DNA of 64,000 nucleotides from Morella rubra (GCA_003952965.2 CM025853.1:34358794-34422793), one strand, 5' to 3'. Shown: positions 1-14,360, counted from the stretch's first letter. Translations and numbers: made by a program. Notes: generated from the sequence alone by a model not told the origin.

Positions 1-2
1 CA

Positions 3-164
3 CCCAATCAGAGTCCAAGAAGAAGTCTCAAAATCGGAGAATGCTTGAGTTTGATAATGGGAATTGGAGTGGCTTGTTCTGTGGAAATTCCAAGTGAAAT
101 AATGAATATTGGTGACGTTGTTGTTGAGTTGCATTTGGTTCGACAGAAACTTCTTGGAACATAG
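3..164 (+). CDS. C-terminal end of an LRR receptor-like kinase (5' part outside window)
   Basis: The reading frame is open from the left edge to the TAG at 162-164. It has the look of the last ~50 residues of a subfamily XII LRR receptor kinase: the stretch GIGVACSVEIPSEIMNIGDV (residues about 20-39 of the visible part), followed by VVVELHLVRQKLLG, matches the kinase-domain C-lobe end of that family, where an I/LGVACS motif precedes a P-x-x-RM-x-(I/M)-x-(D)VV-x-EL helix. The usual arginine before the Met is Ile here (EIMNI). These kinases are plasma-membrane pattern receptors acting in immunity or development. Only the tail is visible, so intactness, ligand class and the upstream LRRs cannot be judged. 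It could equally be the tail of a pseudogene. Confidence 0.7.
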   Translation, partial: PNQSPRRSLKIGECLSLIMGIGVACSVEIPSEIMNIGDVVVELHLVRQKLLGT

Positions 165-1480
165 ACACAAAGAAGCACCTCAAGGCACAAGTAATTCATC
201 TTTCTCTTTTACCTTTTAAATTGCACCAAAATTGCATAATTTATTTATTTTGTGTCAACCCCGTCTAGTAGCTTTTATCTAAACATATCCCCACACCTCA
301 TAATTTAACTTGATAAGGCTAGTTTTTTGGTCCTTTAAATTATTTCTCCGATAGCCTAAAAGTTTTTAAAAAAAAATTGGGGTAAGCAAGCATTGTATTA
401 AATGAAAAAGGGCATCAACAGCCTTACAAATCATCAGGCCGGCGGATTAGAGCTACCAAAGACAAGGATTATAAGGAAGCAATAGAAGAACATCAAAGAA
501 AACATCTCTTGAAAACGTGACCTTCACAGGGACCTCACAACATCCCCCATTTCCACAAGCAACCGAACCCCAATCTTATTCCTCACAACCTAGTGTTAAT
601 GGCTACCCGACCTCCAGATACAATCCTCCAGGCACCTAAAATTAAACAAATTTACCAGGCAAGTTGTGGATGTTCTCGACTCTAATGCACTGTAGCATAA
701 GTGAATGAATAATCAGTTCTCCAGAATTTCATGAGCTGTTAATAATTTTCTAGCGGAAAACTCAAAAGGACAGTCTCTAAACATAATGAAATCATTTTCG
801 TCCCAGAGATACACAGGGCTGCTGACTTCTTATGCGGCGGGAAACTCAAAAGGACAGTCTCTAATCATAATGAAATAATTTGGCTGCCATAGGACTATTG
901 ACTTCTTCTGCAGGCTGCCATCACGACTTGCAAAGTTCAGTACAAATAAATCACTACTTGTACTCTCTCTAATTGCTTTCTAATTTAGCAGTCATGTTCT
1001 TATACTCTGTTCTCTTGGATCAAGTGTGTCCCAAGTGTCTTGTGATTAATGAACTTAATTTGTGTCTTTAATAAGCTATTGATTGGACAAAGTGTTTTAA
1101 AAGAAAAAATAACTAAATTTGTCTATTAACCGATAATAATTAACTTAAGTTAATTTGTAGATATATATAGATAGTACCATTCTCATGCGATCACAAAAAA
1201 ATTATGGATGCTATATATGCAGTTCAAATCATATATGTAATAAGAAAAATGAGCTGATCATTAAAAAAAAATTTGTATAGTCCTAATCGACTGAATAAAT
1301 GTCTCATCTGTTAAGTAGACAACATGCTCAATCAATGGAGTTGTTTTAAGGAAAAAAAAGAAAAGACAACATGCTCAATCAATTGCCATACAGGAGACCA
1401 TGCAGCATCAACTCTGGAAATCTCATCCCATAATCCTTTCCATTTCCCATGTCCTATCTCACCAAAACCCTCATAATACA
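165..1480. other. Intergenic, no gene seen; possible LINE 3' relic
   Basis: No coding frame is supported. From about 368 to 700 the minus strand resembles the 3' end of a plant LINE (a run equivalent to TTTAATACAATGCTTGCTTACC at 380-402), but there is no clean poly-A, so this is tentative. A short direct repeat (aactcaaaaggacagtctct) occurs near 761 and 843. The rest is AT-rich. Confidence 0.3.
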
Positions 1481-1484
1481 TTTT

Positions 1485-1811
1485 CCGCTCTCAAACTACG
1501 AGCTCTTACACTTTACACCACAAACTACCGATTTCGTTATATTTCATCCCTCAACTATAAACCGTTTACACTTTGCACCCCCAACTATTAATTTAGATGG
1601 AAAGTACCATTTTGATCAAGTGAAATGATGATTTACCCCATATAAAATATAAATAAAAAATTATGAAGGTAAAATCATAATTTCATTGAACCAAAATAGT
1701 AATTTCAGTCAAAATTAATGTGGGTGCAAAGTGTAAATAGTTTGTAGTTGAGTAGTGAAATGTCATAAAATTGATAATTTTGAATGCAAAATGTCAAAAC
1801 TCTAATAGTCG
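1485..1811. repeat. Foldback (MITE-like) element
   Basis: The left arm (about 1485-1605) and right arm (about 1700-1811) are imperfect inverted copies: left CTTTGCACCCCCAACTATTA pairs with right GTGGGTGCAAAGTGTAAATA. The same kind of foldback, built from phrases like 'tttgcaccc..aactattaatttag', recurs at 13232, 30445 and 52275, so it is a dispersed family here. No transposase is present. Confidence 0.6.
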
Positions 1812-3247
1812 ATAGAAGAAAAGTACATTTAACCCATGAAATAAAGATTAATTCTTAATTACCTAATAGTTGACGGAAGAAAAGTGTATTTAACCTATGA
1901 AATAAAGATTAATTAATTCTCAGAACATGCTGAATCAGTACGCGCCATAAAGCTTTTACAGCAAAGTATTGCTTTTGTTGGACTGTAAAGTTCATCAAAA
2001 ACGCCCAATCCAGTGGAGGAACCCAGTAACAGGACTCTAACAATTATACCAGCTAAACTGATTGGCACACTAAACCTAAAGATAGCTCTTCCAACTTTTT
2101 CAATACTATTTCATAAAGTTTTTACCTGCCTTGATGATCGTGCTCAAAAGAATTTGACCCTTAAACAGAACTTTTAGAAAAATTCAAAGTGAATGGATAC
2201 CCAACAAATATGAATATAAAAAAATGACAAGCAATTCCAAATAAATCATTTACATATTTCAGAAAGTTTGGCCAGTTCTAAAGCGTGCTTTTAAATAAGG
2301 TAGGTGAACAAAAGAAAAAGAATTTCATACACAAATAATTCCCTCCAGCGTTGAAAATGCACCAAAAATATGGAGAAACAGAATATCACGATCCAGAAAA
2401 TTCCGTTTACACTTTGCACCCCCAACTATTAATTTAGATGGAAAGTACCATTTTGATCAAGTGAAATGATGACTTTACCCCATATAAAATATAGGAATAA
2501 CAAAATTATGAAGGTAAAATCATAATTTCATTGAACCAAAATAGTAATTTCAGTCAAAATTAATAGTGGGTGCAAAGTGTAAATAGTTTGTAGTTGAGTA
2601 GTGAAATGTCATAAAATTGATAATTTTGAATGCAAAATGTCAAAACTCTAATAGTCGATAGAAGAAAAGTACATTTAACCCATGAAATAAAGATTAATTC
2701 TTAATTACCTAATAGTTGACGGAAGAAAAGTGTATTTAACCTATGAAATAAAGATTAATTAATTCTCAGAACATGCTGAATCAGTACGCGCCATAAAGCT
2801 TTTACAGCAAAGTATTGCTTTTGTTGGACTGTAAAGTTCATCAAAAACGCCCAATCCAGTGGAGGAACCCAGTAACAGGACTCTAACAATTATACCAGCT
2901 AAACTGATTGGCACACTAAACCTAAAGATAGCTCTTCCAACTTTTTCAATACTATTTCATAAAGTTTTTACCTGCCTTGATGATCGTGCTCAAAAGAATT
3001 TGACCTTAAACAGAACTTTTAGAAAAATTCAAAGTGAATGGATACCCAACAAAATGAATATAAAAAAATGACAAGCAATTCCAAATAAATCATTTACATA
3101 TTTCAGAAAGTTTGCCAGTTCTAAAGCGTGCTTTTAAATAAGGTAGGTGAACAAAAGAAAAAGAATTTCATACACAAATAATTCCCTCCAGCGTTGAAAA
3201 TGCACCAAAAATATGGAGAAATTTTCCAGAATATCACGATCCAAAAA
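1562..3247. repeat. Tandem direct duplication, unit about 0.84 kb
   Basis: 1562-2402 is repeated almost base for base as 2403-3247; the offset drifts from 841 to 846 because of a few small indels. For example, cagtggaggaacccagtaac lies at 2011 and 2857. The left boundary falls inside the foldback element, so only its right two-thirds was copied. High identity points to a recent event. No gene is seen in the unit. Confidence 0.85.
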
Positions 3248-3582
3248 AGAAGCCAACAAACAACGGGTGGAATTCTAGTATAATAGGGAAGCTTTAAAGA
3301 TAGTGGGTCATAACCCCCCTACACACTAAAGAAATTTTCCTCGATGTATTTAAGGGGGTGTTTGTTTCCCAAAATTTTGGGGCCTCAAAATTTCCAACAA
3401 AACAAACACAAAAATTAACTTTTTAACTTTTTCACATGCACACTTCACTTTTCACAAACCCCAATAAATCTCAATAAAGTAAAGATTCCTAAAATTTCAG
3501 GAATATTCCCCAAAATTTTGGCAAACAAACACTCCCTAAAGTTTTGAAAGGAATCTCATCACTGTAAAAGGGTAACCCTGAC

Positions 3583-5848
<2,266 letters not shown>

Positions 5849-6248
5849 CTGCAACCCCAAATTCCCCTTTCTTTGATTCTTTCCCCCCGATGCCCCCGAT
5901 GCCCTCGACCCCCAATTCCCTTTCTTTCCCCCCAACGCCCTTTGTTCTAAAAATTGAAATCCTAGCCGCCAACGTCTCTCTCTCTCTCTCTGTCTCTCTC
6001 ACGAGGCCACACCCCCTCTCAGCCTCTCTCTCTAGCTCACGTGGCACATGGTACCTCATGTTGTCGCTCTTCTTCGATGCCCCACCAAACATATTTCCTT
6101 TCCTTTAAAATTCAGTCGAAAACCTTCCAATCAAGACCAAGTTCCCAATCAAACCCTAGATTCCAAGCGTTCGGTGAACACAAGGCTTTGGACTCTGATA
6201 GAGTGAGAGAGAGCAATAGAGAACGAGAAATTTCGCCAGCTGCAAAAC
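5849..6248. other. CT-rich low-complexity stretch, no gene supported
   Basis: Pyrimidine-rich plus strand with (CT)n runs at about 5971-6000 and C-runs near 5880-5935. Several short open frames overlap on both strands, as expected from composition, and none resembles a family. It lies where the 5' exons of the PRMT6-like pseudogene should be. Confidence 0.4.
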
Positions 6249-7338
6249 TGTTAGGTCTCCGGTCAAGGACTCCAAAACAAACACCAACTTTCTCCTGGTA
6301 AATGATCCGATTCTATACCACATGATCCTCTCAACTAGTGGTACTCGATCAACTCCAATTCCACACAATCCTCCTGACCAATGAAAGTAACACACGAGCG
6401 CAATAAATAGGATCTAACAATTCGAGAATGAAAAATACCTCACTGTTATAATAAAAGGAATGTGGTCTAAAGATTATCAGTCCTTCGAACCACAAGAACA
6501 AGAACAATCCCGATCAAGGGTTATTAGCCCAAGAACGGGTACCCAAACTAGGTTATTAGCCTAGAATGAATCCCAAGTGCCAAGGTTATTAGCCCTGACA
6601 CCGACTTAGCATATACGTGCCTATGCTCGCCAAAACACTCCTCGAAAGCACTCAAGCTCCCAAGACTCTACTGTTTTTAGATATTCTCTTGATACCCCAC
6701 ACTATTGCTCCTAAGGGTGTTTATATAGACATCCTTAGGTGTTTTATAAACCCTAATGGAATCAATCGTAATTCTAAATCAAATCACCGCTCTCTAGGAA
6801 TTAATCATGTTGATTACGTAGATTTGATATAACATGCCTAAAAGACCGAACTCAAAAAGGAAAGACATATTCTAGACTTTCGGAGAACGTCCGAATCTAG
6901 AAGATATGATTCTTCGTATCGCTTCTGGAAAGGAAAGCAATCGTCGGGGATCTTTCCATATCAAGCATGGTCATGCTGCATGTTACGCTCTGAACTGGTT
7001 TGGAGCTTGTCCTGATCTGTCTGTGACTGGCTAGTAGGCATGTCAACCTTAGTATTGCTGGGCTCCTGGTCGGTCCGTACGCCTGGCTTCCTGGTCGGTC
7101 AGTCTACCTGGGCCCTGATCGGTCAGTCTTCCTTGCCCTTGGTCGGTCAATCTTCTTGGTCGGTCGATCTACCATGATGATCAAGAGCGCACTGGTCAAT
7201 CATTAGCGTCGCCTCTTGCCCTTTATCTTCCCACTCATGGTAGTCTAGGTCGTGGTCTTCACTAAGGATCTTGTCAAAAACGTTTGGTGTCTGTGCAAAA
7301 CGTTTGGTGCGCACTTTGTGCTTTCCAATTTCCTAACA
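6249..7338 (+). mobile_element. Possible solo LTR (unclassified)
   Basis: The stretch begins TGTTAGG and ends CCTAACA, a perfect 7-bp terminal inverted repeat of LTR type. It holds a TATA-like tttatatagac at about 6720 and several copies of a GGTCGGTC motif (7069-7168). The flanking 5-mers (AAAAC and AGAGT) do not match, so there is no target-site duplication and the call is weak. Confidence 0.3.
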
Positions 7339-8379
7339 AGAGTGTTGAGATTAATGGATAGTGGAAATTATTTCATGGTATATACGCATCGTCAAGAAGG
7401 GTCTGAAACTTCTATGTCCATCTATAGGTCAGTCTTTTCAAAATGTAGGCCTTTGGATGGTGCAAGGGATTGTTATAGTTTGTTTTAGATTCTTCCAAAT
7501 CGACCGAATCAGGCCTACCCCCGAAGTTGGTCGGTTCTCCCAACTGGTGGTTTGGCCGTTTGTTGGGAATTTGTTAAAATCGAACCAGTCAGTTCAGCCC
7601 ACGGTTTGGGCTCAAAACCGAATCGACTGGTTGATTTTCAACCATACTTTGCACACATATGGCTTTCAATTTCGTTGTATTAAAATCATCAACTACTTAG
7701 CAAAAAGAAAAATAATAATAATTAATCAACTTTAAAAATTCATAGTTTTGCCACTTGAAATCGAATTCGCAGTAAAATGTGACAGTGAATAATCGAATTA
7801 ACTGTGAAATGTGACAGTAAATAATCACATGTGATTCACTTCAGCTTATTATGTCAATTTTACTCTTTACATCCAGTCTTCTAATTTGGTGACATTTTTA
7901 TAGATTTGCATACCAGAAGGCAATAGTAAAGTTTTTAAAAACTAAAAATATCAAATTTGGGCCTAATTTTTGGAAGATTTTTTGTTATTCATCATAAATT
8001 AATAAATAGATGTAAACATTGATCCAAAATCTAGATTCTAAAATAAATATTCAAGTAAATTCCATATGTTATACTTTATTTTAAACCCTATTTTTTTTTA
8101 TAAAAAAAATGGGAATAAAAAATTTCGGTATTTTTTAGTTATTCATAGTAAATTAAAAATAAATGTAAAACATTCATCCAAAATCTTGATTCTAAAATAA
8201 ACATTCAAACAAATTTTATATGTTATACTTTATTTTGAGACCTATTTTTATTTTATTTTTTAAAAAAAGAGAACTGAAAATTTCGATAATTCCGGTATAT
8301 GCCGAAAGTGGAACTGGATTTCCATAACTAGAAGTGAAACCTGAAACTCTGACTTTTGCCGGAATTTTTACCTACTCTT
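7339..8379. repeat. AT-rich intergenic DNA with a degenerate ~155-bp tandem repeat
   Basis: 7985-8100 and 8137-8260 are diverged direct repeats sharing atccaaaatct.gattctaa and tatgttatactttatttt. The segment 7500-7650 has ACCGAAT/GACTGGTT-like phrases of transposon character. No coding frame is supported. Confidence 0.45.
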
Positions 8380-8465
8380 ACACAAAATCTTGACATCTAG
8401 TGACGAAAGATTTTGTCATGAAAAATTAATTTGCTTTTTGTTTTTTTTTTGTTTTTCCTGTAGTG
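8380..8465. mobile_element. CACTA-like terminus (one end only)
   Basis: The end reads TTTTTCCTGTAGTG at 8452-8465, the reverse complement of a CACTACAGGAAAAA-type terminus. It is preceded by a subterminal tagtgacgaaagattttgtc at about 8397, the sort of AGTGACGAAA repeat carried by plant CACTA (En/Spm) elements. The partner end was not found, so this is a relic. Confidence 0.4.
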
Positions 8466-10834
8466 TTAACTCATTATCGTATCCATTTCTCCAAGAGAAG
8501 CAAGAAAAATATGATGCATTTTTCTGTCGAAAGTCCAAACATTCGGGTGCGCTTGTATCTTAGTTTATTCATCTCTCCAACAGGACCACAAAATCTAGCT
8601 TGTAACGATTACTGATCCCCTATATTGAAAAGCCCATCCGCTTGCTTACAAAGATCCCCAGTCCGTAGCAAGATTGTACGAACAGCTCATCCCTAAAGTC
8701 CATTAAAATGTATGACCAAACTAAAATGGTCTGTGCGTAGAAAAAAAAAAACAACTAAAGTGGTTTTTATTTACATCAATCCAGTATAGAAATTGGTGGA
8801 GACAAATATCTTTTAAGGAAAGTAACATTATCGTGACTTTGAGCAATTTCTTTCCTTCTTTAATTTTTCTTCAACAGTTTTCTTCAAATATCAGTCTATG
8901 TTCACAGTTTTGAGTTGGAAAGAATGAAAGAAAACTTCGAGAGATTAACCTAGTGGTTAAGGCTTAAGTTTCGGTAATTGACCTAATGATTAAAGCTTGT
9001 CGCTATTACTAACTTTTTGGAGTTATTTCAAAATTTTTTGACTTAATAATTGTCTGATTTGTATAAAATAGAAATATTACATAGATCTCAAGATTAGTCA
9101 ATATGCACGTAAACTAGTTTAGAACAATCGGGAACAAAAAAAAAAATAAGTCGAAACAAGTCCCACAAAGAGGTCTTTTGAAATGAAAGACCTCCCACCC
9201 ACTTACTACGAGACTGCAGCCTAACACGCCAAAATTATATATATTACATAACATGAAAGGATCTTATAGGCACTCGATCGTGTGCTTGAGAAACACTTAG
9301 ACTATAAATAAAAAAGAAAAAAAGAAAAAAGAAAGAAAGAAATTAAGGGACGACCGTGATTGGTAGATGTTTTGTTTGGTAACATTAATGTCGGGGATAG
9401 GATATGTTTCACTATATGCGTTGAGCATGTCGATAGATAGGGATTTTAATAGTGACTTCCACCAATAAAAAAATTAGTCGTTCAATAAAAGTACCGTACG
9501 TGGTTTGGTTTATCCATTGACTTTGTCCGCCGTCCAAATCGGTCTTAATCTTGAGGTCATACGTTTTCCTTTTAAGTTGCCAGTCATATTATGTTCTATT
9601 TTTTATTATTATATATGAATTTTAGATCAAAATTTTCTATAATTTTTTTTTAAATTATACTTTAAATTTTAAAAAAAATAAACATAATATAAGAGACAAA
9701 TAACATTTTAATGTTATATGAGCTTTACAATATTTAATATCGATTAAATTAATTGTTAGATAGTATATATTCTACAATATTCAATGCATGTTATGTTTAT
9801 TATCAAGTAATAGTATATTGAAATGGATCCTAATCCATGAACTTCTATCTGAATTGGAGAACTTTTCTTGAACTTTTTGAAATGGTTGGTATATGTTTGA
9901 ACACACGTATTTCTTTAAGGATCTCTTATTTAATGTAAGGTTGGGGAAACATTCCGGTGGAAACCAAAACTCTAGTTCGGGATATATATATATATAAATA
10001 GCTCTGATAAAAAAATTAAATTAAATAGCTAACAATTTATTTATTATTCATAGTAATTATTAAGTGACAAAATTACATGTATTTTTGGATGAATGCTTAT
10101 TTTAGTCTTATTATTTCGTGCAGAAAAAATTAAATAATGTTGTATCAAATGAATAATTTATGATGGATAGCACACACTCAAAAATGAAAGGCCTTAATCC
10201 TAATTCATAAGCTTAATTTGAGTCAAAAGTTACACCAAATCTAGACTCAAAATGCCTAATAATATAAGTGTTCGATCCATTACTACACATAAAATTTGAC
10301 CAAAAATGACCTAATTATTAAAACTGAAATTTCTGGTTTCCGGTTTCGATTTCATCGGTTGGGATTCTTACCTCTAACTTAGTGGGTGTTCTCTTGCTTG
10401 ATTGGTGTATTTTAATTTCTCTAATTGGTAAGACTCTCTATTTTTTGTTTGTGTACGCTGGGCCATGTGAAAATGACTTTTATTAATACTTCCTACTTCC
10501 TGATTGTTTAATATATTTCATTAAAGTATTCTTATATACTCTAGCGAAAAATAATATTGTTTGAAGATATTTAATACATAGTAAACTACATGCTTCATCC
10601 TGCCTTGGAATTTGGCGGCAACGCGTATGCAGTGATGCAACTGTTTTCTTTGTTTTAATTTGTAGAACCGTCAAATTAGTTGACTTTATGTGGGTAGGAA
10701 CACGTCTCATTAATCAACAACTAATTGCATTTCCGAAGATAAAGGTGCCGTCAGCTATCATGCCAACTTGGTGAGACTGTTCTTATCTTAAGCGAAATTA
10801 TTGAAATTATTGTCGGCGGGGTTGTCAGGCAACA
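8466..10834. other. AT-rich intergenic DNA, nothing coding seen
   Basis: Long AT-rich tract with poly-A and poly-T runs and short (TA)n at about 9961-9980. The only reading frame of note (10483-10710, minus) resembles nothing I know. No RNA gene or regulatory cluster was recognised. Confidence 0.5.
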
Positions 10835-11284
10835 TGTAAGAAATAAAAATTTTTAAACTTAAAAAAATTTATACTGACACAAGTGAGACAAGATTTTAAG
10901 TGGTTCGGTCATTGATCTACATCTACTGTTGGAAGGTCCAACTGAACATTCAATTTTCTCACTTATATTTAAAAGGTTATATTGAAGCTTTATTTAGAGC
11001 TCTGCCAAACGATTGCTGGGCTCTGCCGGATGGTCAACGGATCATGCTGCTCTAATACCATGTAAGAAATAAAAATTTTTAAACTTAAAAAAATTTATAC
11101 TGAGATAAATGAGATAATATTTTAAGTGATTCGGTCATTAACCTACATCTACTGTAAGAGGATCCAACTGGACATTTAATTTTCTCAATTATATTCAAAA
11201 AGTTATATTGAAACTTTATTTATAAATTATTTATTTTAATTACCTATATTACTTTAATAACGTGAGACTTTACATATTCAACAC
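10835..11284 (-). mobile_element. TRIM-like miniature LTR retrotransposon
   Basis: LTR copies at 10835-10995 (truncated) and 11061-11284 (224 bp, TGTAAG..TTCAACA) are direct repeats, about 85% alike by eye. Between them is a ~65-bp internal region whose edge against the right LTR reads GCTCTAATACCA; on the minus strand this is TGGTATTAGAGC, a one-base variant of the tRNA-Met primer-binding site, directly after the LTR end. The element therefore lies on the minus strand, with no room for genes. Flanks CAACA and CAACT give a 4/5 target-site duplication. Confidence 0.7.
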
Positions 11285-11825
11285 AACTAGAACAGTCTAT
11301 GTATCGAAGTCCCGGGACTTACTGACTTATCACATTGTCTGCATGGGACGTGTGGATTGGTCTGCTGGGCTACCGACGAAATTTGTCTAGCATTTTTCCT
11401 CTTTTTGGTTTTTTCAAGTTCTATTACAAAAGCTTAATGGAATTCGATCCGCTATCAATATGTGATTGGGGATGCATTAATTATTTGACATAAGAATTTC
11501 TCTAACCGATCGGGACTGAACTTGAATTTGAACTCTTGGAAATGTCGTTGCTGTCGGCCTCAAGCTTTGTGATGCAGAACCGAGCATGACTACACTACTT
11601 GATATGTGCAAGAAAATCTGGGAAAATTATGCGTATGCAAACGGAAAATCTCTGCCATAATTATACAAATAGAGAAAAAAAGAAAAAGGAAATTCGGGAA
11701 ATGGAGAAAAAAAAAAAAGAAAAAAAAAAGGCAATCTTTGAGGAGCATCTCAAATATCTAATAGCTGCATAAACCTCAAAAATGAAGAAATGGCTTTCTA
11801 GTGCAGAAAACTGATTTTCCGGTGA

Positions 11826-12137
11826 CTACCCGGTGGAGATTTCACGCCGGCAGACGGGGCAAGAGCTATGGCTGGAGAGCCAGGAGGCGATACAATTTGC
11901 ATGGTACACGTGGCCACAGGGGACTTGTTTGCCACCCTCACCTGACCGGAAGCTTTCGATGCAAACTGAACAGACATCGGTAGTGATAACCGTCGGCAAG
12001 TTCATTACCAAAGACTTCTGCGCTGCAATCTGACGGGCAGAATCCTCAGGCAAAGTGAGAGCTTCGTCCAAGTCGAAGAGTAGATCTATCGTATAGCTTG
12101 AGGTTGTGAAGTTGGATTCTGAAGATACAGGAGCCAT
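11826..12137 (-). CDS. Small RING-H2 finger protein, copy A (probable E3 ubiquitin ligase)
   Basis: Single-exon frame of 103 aa. Residues 1-54 are a Ser/Thr-rich N-terminus with an acidic leucine-rich patch (IDLLFDLDEALTLPEDSARQ). Residues 55-99 form a RING-H2 domain with all eight ligands: C-x2-C (CSVC), C-x-H (CGH), H-x2-C (HANC) and C-x2-C (CPVC), with the conserved Trp in IASWL before the last pair and Pro after its first Cys. Such proteins recruit E2 enzymes and ubiquitinate targets. There is no transmembrane segment or signal peptide, so it is likely cytosolic or nuclear. A near-identical copy lies at 26802-27116. The start is the first Met of the frame, ~70 bp downstream of a TATA-like CTATTTAAG. 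Both copies stayed open, which argues for function. The substrate is unknown. Confidence 0.85.
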   Translation of the reverse strand: MAPVSSESNFTTSSYTIDLLFDLDEALTLPEDSARQIAAQKSLVMNLPTVITTDVCSVCIESFRSGEGGKQVPCGHVYHANCIASWLSSHSSCPVCRREISTG

Positions 12138-12206
12138 AGAAGATGATCAGAGAGAGGTAGAGAGACGTACGGTATATATGTCTTAGGAAACTGCACTAGT
12201 CCTCGG

Positions 12207-12215
12207 CTTAAATAG
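12207..12215 (-). promoter_or_regulatory. TATA-like box for RING copy A
   Basis: Minus-strand CTATTTAAG about 70 bp upstream of the ATG; the same box lies at the same distance in copy B (27189-27197). Confidence 0.45.
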
Positions 12216-12739
12216 AGAGAGAATTTGCTTTTGTTTTTTGCCCATAAGTTGAACGAGAAAGGGCAATAGATATCAAAGCCAAACAACCCATAAAGTGAAA
12301 CTGTGAAAGTTCAAGGATGCTGCTGCGTGTGGGCTCGCGACTTTTAGAGATAATCTACGGACGGATCACGCAACCGTTTTCATTTGAGAATTATGACTAC
12401 CATTTTCTATATTTGACTTGAGAAAATACATCAGGAGGCTGACCGGCAGCTTCACATCTTTCCTGGTCAAGCATCTGCCTAGAACAAACATACATAGTAG
12501 TTGCCAGCCTAGGGAAAAAAATAAAAAATACAAGGTAGTTGCAAGTGGTTCTATATGTCCTGGTTTTCTGCCATTTCGGCAATTTGTTGAATTCCCAGTT
12601 CCGCTGGGCAGTCTTCTTGTACCGTTCTTGCTTGGTTGTATCTGTAAACAGAGTACTGTTTTCAGCAGGTGTTTTTTTCTTCTTCGCTTCGATTAGAAAA
12701 ACAAAAGGAGGAGTAAATATCAAATTTCCCTTTTGCTAA

Positions 12740-12779
12740 TTGACTGTTGACGGTTGACTGTTGACTGTTGACCGTTGAG
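12740..12779. promoter_or_regulatory. 7-bp-periodic W-box (TTGAC) array upstream of RING copy A
   Basis: TTGAC cores start at 12740, 12747, 12754, 12761 and 12768, exactly seven bases apart; the last is a full TTGACC W-box and a sixth unit is degenerate (TTGAG, 12775). WRKY factors bind TTGAC[C/T]. The array sits about 600 bp upstream of the minus-strand RING gene. In unit B the matching minisatellite reads TTGAATG repeats with one TTGAC left. Confidence 0.5.
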
Positions 12780-13231
12780 GCGTAAAACGTGAGAGAAACT
12801 ATGAGGAATTTTGTGTTCTGTAAGCTAAGCTTTTAATGAATTGATCATTGATAAAACATGCAGGTGAATGTTCTGCTATAGGACCCTTTGGTGACCCTTT
12901 TTCCACCACTACGTAGCAGCCTAACTCTTACCCATACGGGGAGCAGCCTCTATTATAAAAATGAAAAAAAGCATGACCAGATATTAAATTAATATTCTCA
13001 AAATCTATAAATAAATATTAGTAAGAACTAAATAATATAAGCTAGAATATGATTTTTTTTTATCTCCAGACATTTGTGCTTGAACAAATTGAAATATACC
13101 TACAAAAGAGAATAAATTTTTTTTGTAGGAAAAGACTTCTAGCCTTAGTCTTAGAACTTTTTTGAGTAGTTCAAATGGAAAACACAAGGCTCTTATATAG
13201 GCAAGACTAGAGACCCTCACATTAATTATTA

Positions 13232-13572
13232 GAGTTTCGATACTTTGTTGTCTAAAGTCTAAACTATTGATTTTGTCACATTTCTCCTATCAACTCTCAA
13301 TTGTGCATACTTTGCACCCTTCACTGTTAATTTAGATAAAAATAGATATTTTGTTAGTAGAATGACGAATTTACCCTCACATTGTTAGGCTATTATTTTT
13401 TGTATGTAGGTAAAGATGTCTTTTTAGTGATAAAAAATATCATTTTTCCATTCAAATTAATGGCGGGAAGGTGATAAATGTACACATGTACAATTGATAG
13501 TTAAAGGGTGAGATGTAATGAAATCAATAGTTTAGAGTGTAAAGTGTCAGAAGTTCAATAGCGAGGGTGAAA
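13232..13572. repeat. Foldback MITE-like element (unit A copy)
   Basis: Inverted arms: left has ctaaactattgattttgtca and right has gaaatcaatagtttagagtg; the arms are about 110 bp with a ~120-bp centre. The orthologous copy in unit B is at 30445-30800. Confidence 0.6.
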
Positions 13573-13743
13573 AAATTGTATTCAAACTATCTATGTCAAT
13601 GACATATTATTCTGTCAAAGTACTAATTTGCTTTAAGAATAAATACAAACAATGTTGTATTTATTTGTAAATGACGCAAGTTATCATAATCTATACCCAT
13701 CTCTAACTTTTGACGTACTCTAGATTATTTATTAGGCTATCAT

Positions 13744-14360
13744 GGGGTAGAATTTTTCAGCCTACTTGGTAGGCTCAACCCAGATGAGGCCCAATACGCT
13801 TTAATGAAGCCCAACGGTAAACAGTCTAAAAGTAGGTCTCTGGGCAGATTCCAAGAAATCTCCTCGTTTGCATTACCATACTCATTGGCCAGAAGTCACA
13901 TAAGCCTACAAAGAGACCTGCTCCACTAATAGCCAATCAGCTCATTCCGTGTGGAAAGGGGAAAAAACTATCTTTCTATAAAGAAGGGGCTCCTTGGCTG
14001 GCAATAACGAAAGGAGGTAAGGAATAAGACAAAACTCATCTCTTTCCTCTCATTTTATCTCATGGTTTTATATAGAACTGATTTGAGCTTCGTGTAAGAA
14101 GTATGCTCTAAAAATTATTATTCTAGATAATTGTTATTTAGATGCCATGTGTTTATATTTATTATATTGGGTAATATGTTGTAACATAAGATATCACACG
14201 GTTATTATTAAGTGACATTGTAGAAAAGTTATGCCAATGATTAATGAATCAAATACGGGGAGTATGACTTTTCGATTCCTTGTACACTTAATATTTTGTT
14301 CTAGACCAAGGTACATATTTATGTACAATAAGTTTACACTCGTTGTGACTCTATTAAAAA
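13744..14360. mobile_element. LTR-like sequence, unclassified
   Basis: Sequence unique to unit A that starts where homology with unit B ends. It has a promoter-like tctataaagaaggggctcc (13974-13992), followed by a transcribed-looking tail, reminiscent of an LTR R/U5 region. There is no second copy, no defined end and no coding frame. Confidence 0.3.

Larger units (their letters stand above)
11435..13743. repeat. Segmental duplication unit A (RING-bearing part)
   Basis: This stretch is collinear with 26432-30960 (unit B) from cttaatggaattcgatc at the left to the ttaggctatc at about 13733. Differences are point changes, small indels and two transposon insertions in B. After 13743 homology stops at an LTR-like sequence in A, while B continues. 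Confidence 0.9.
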
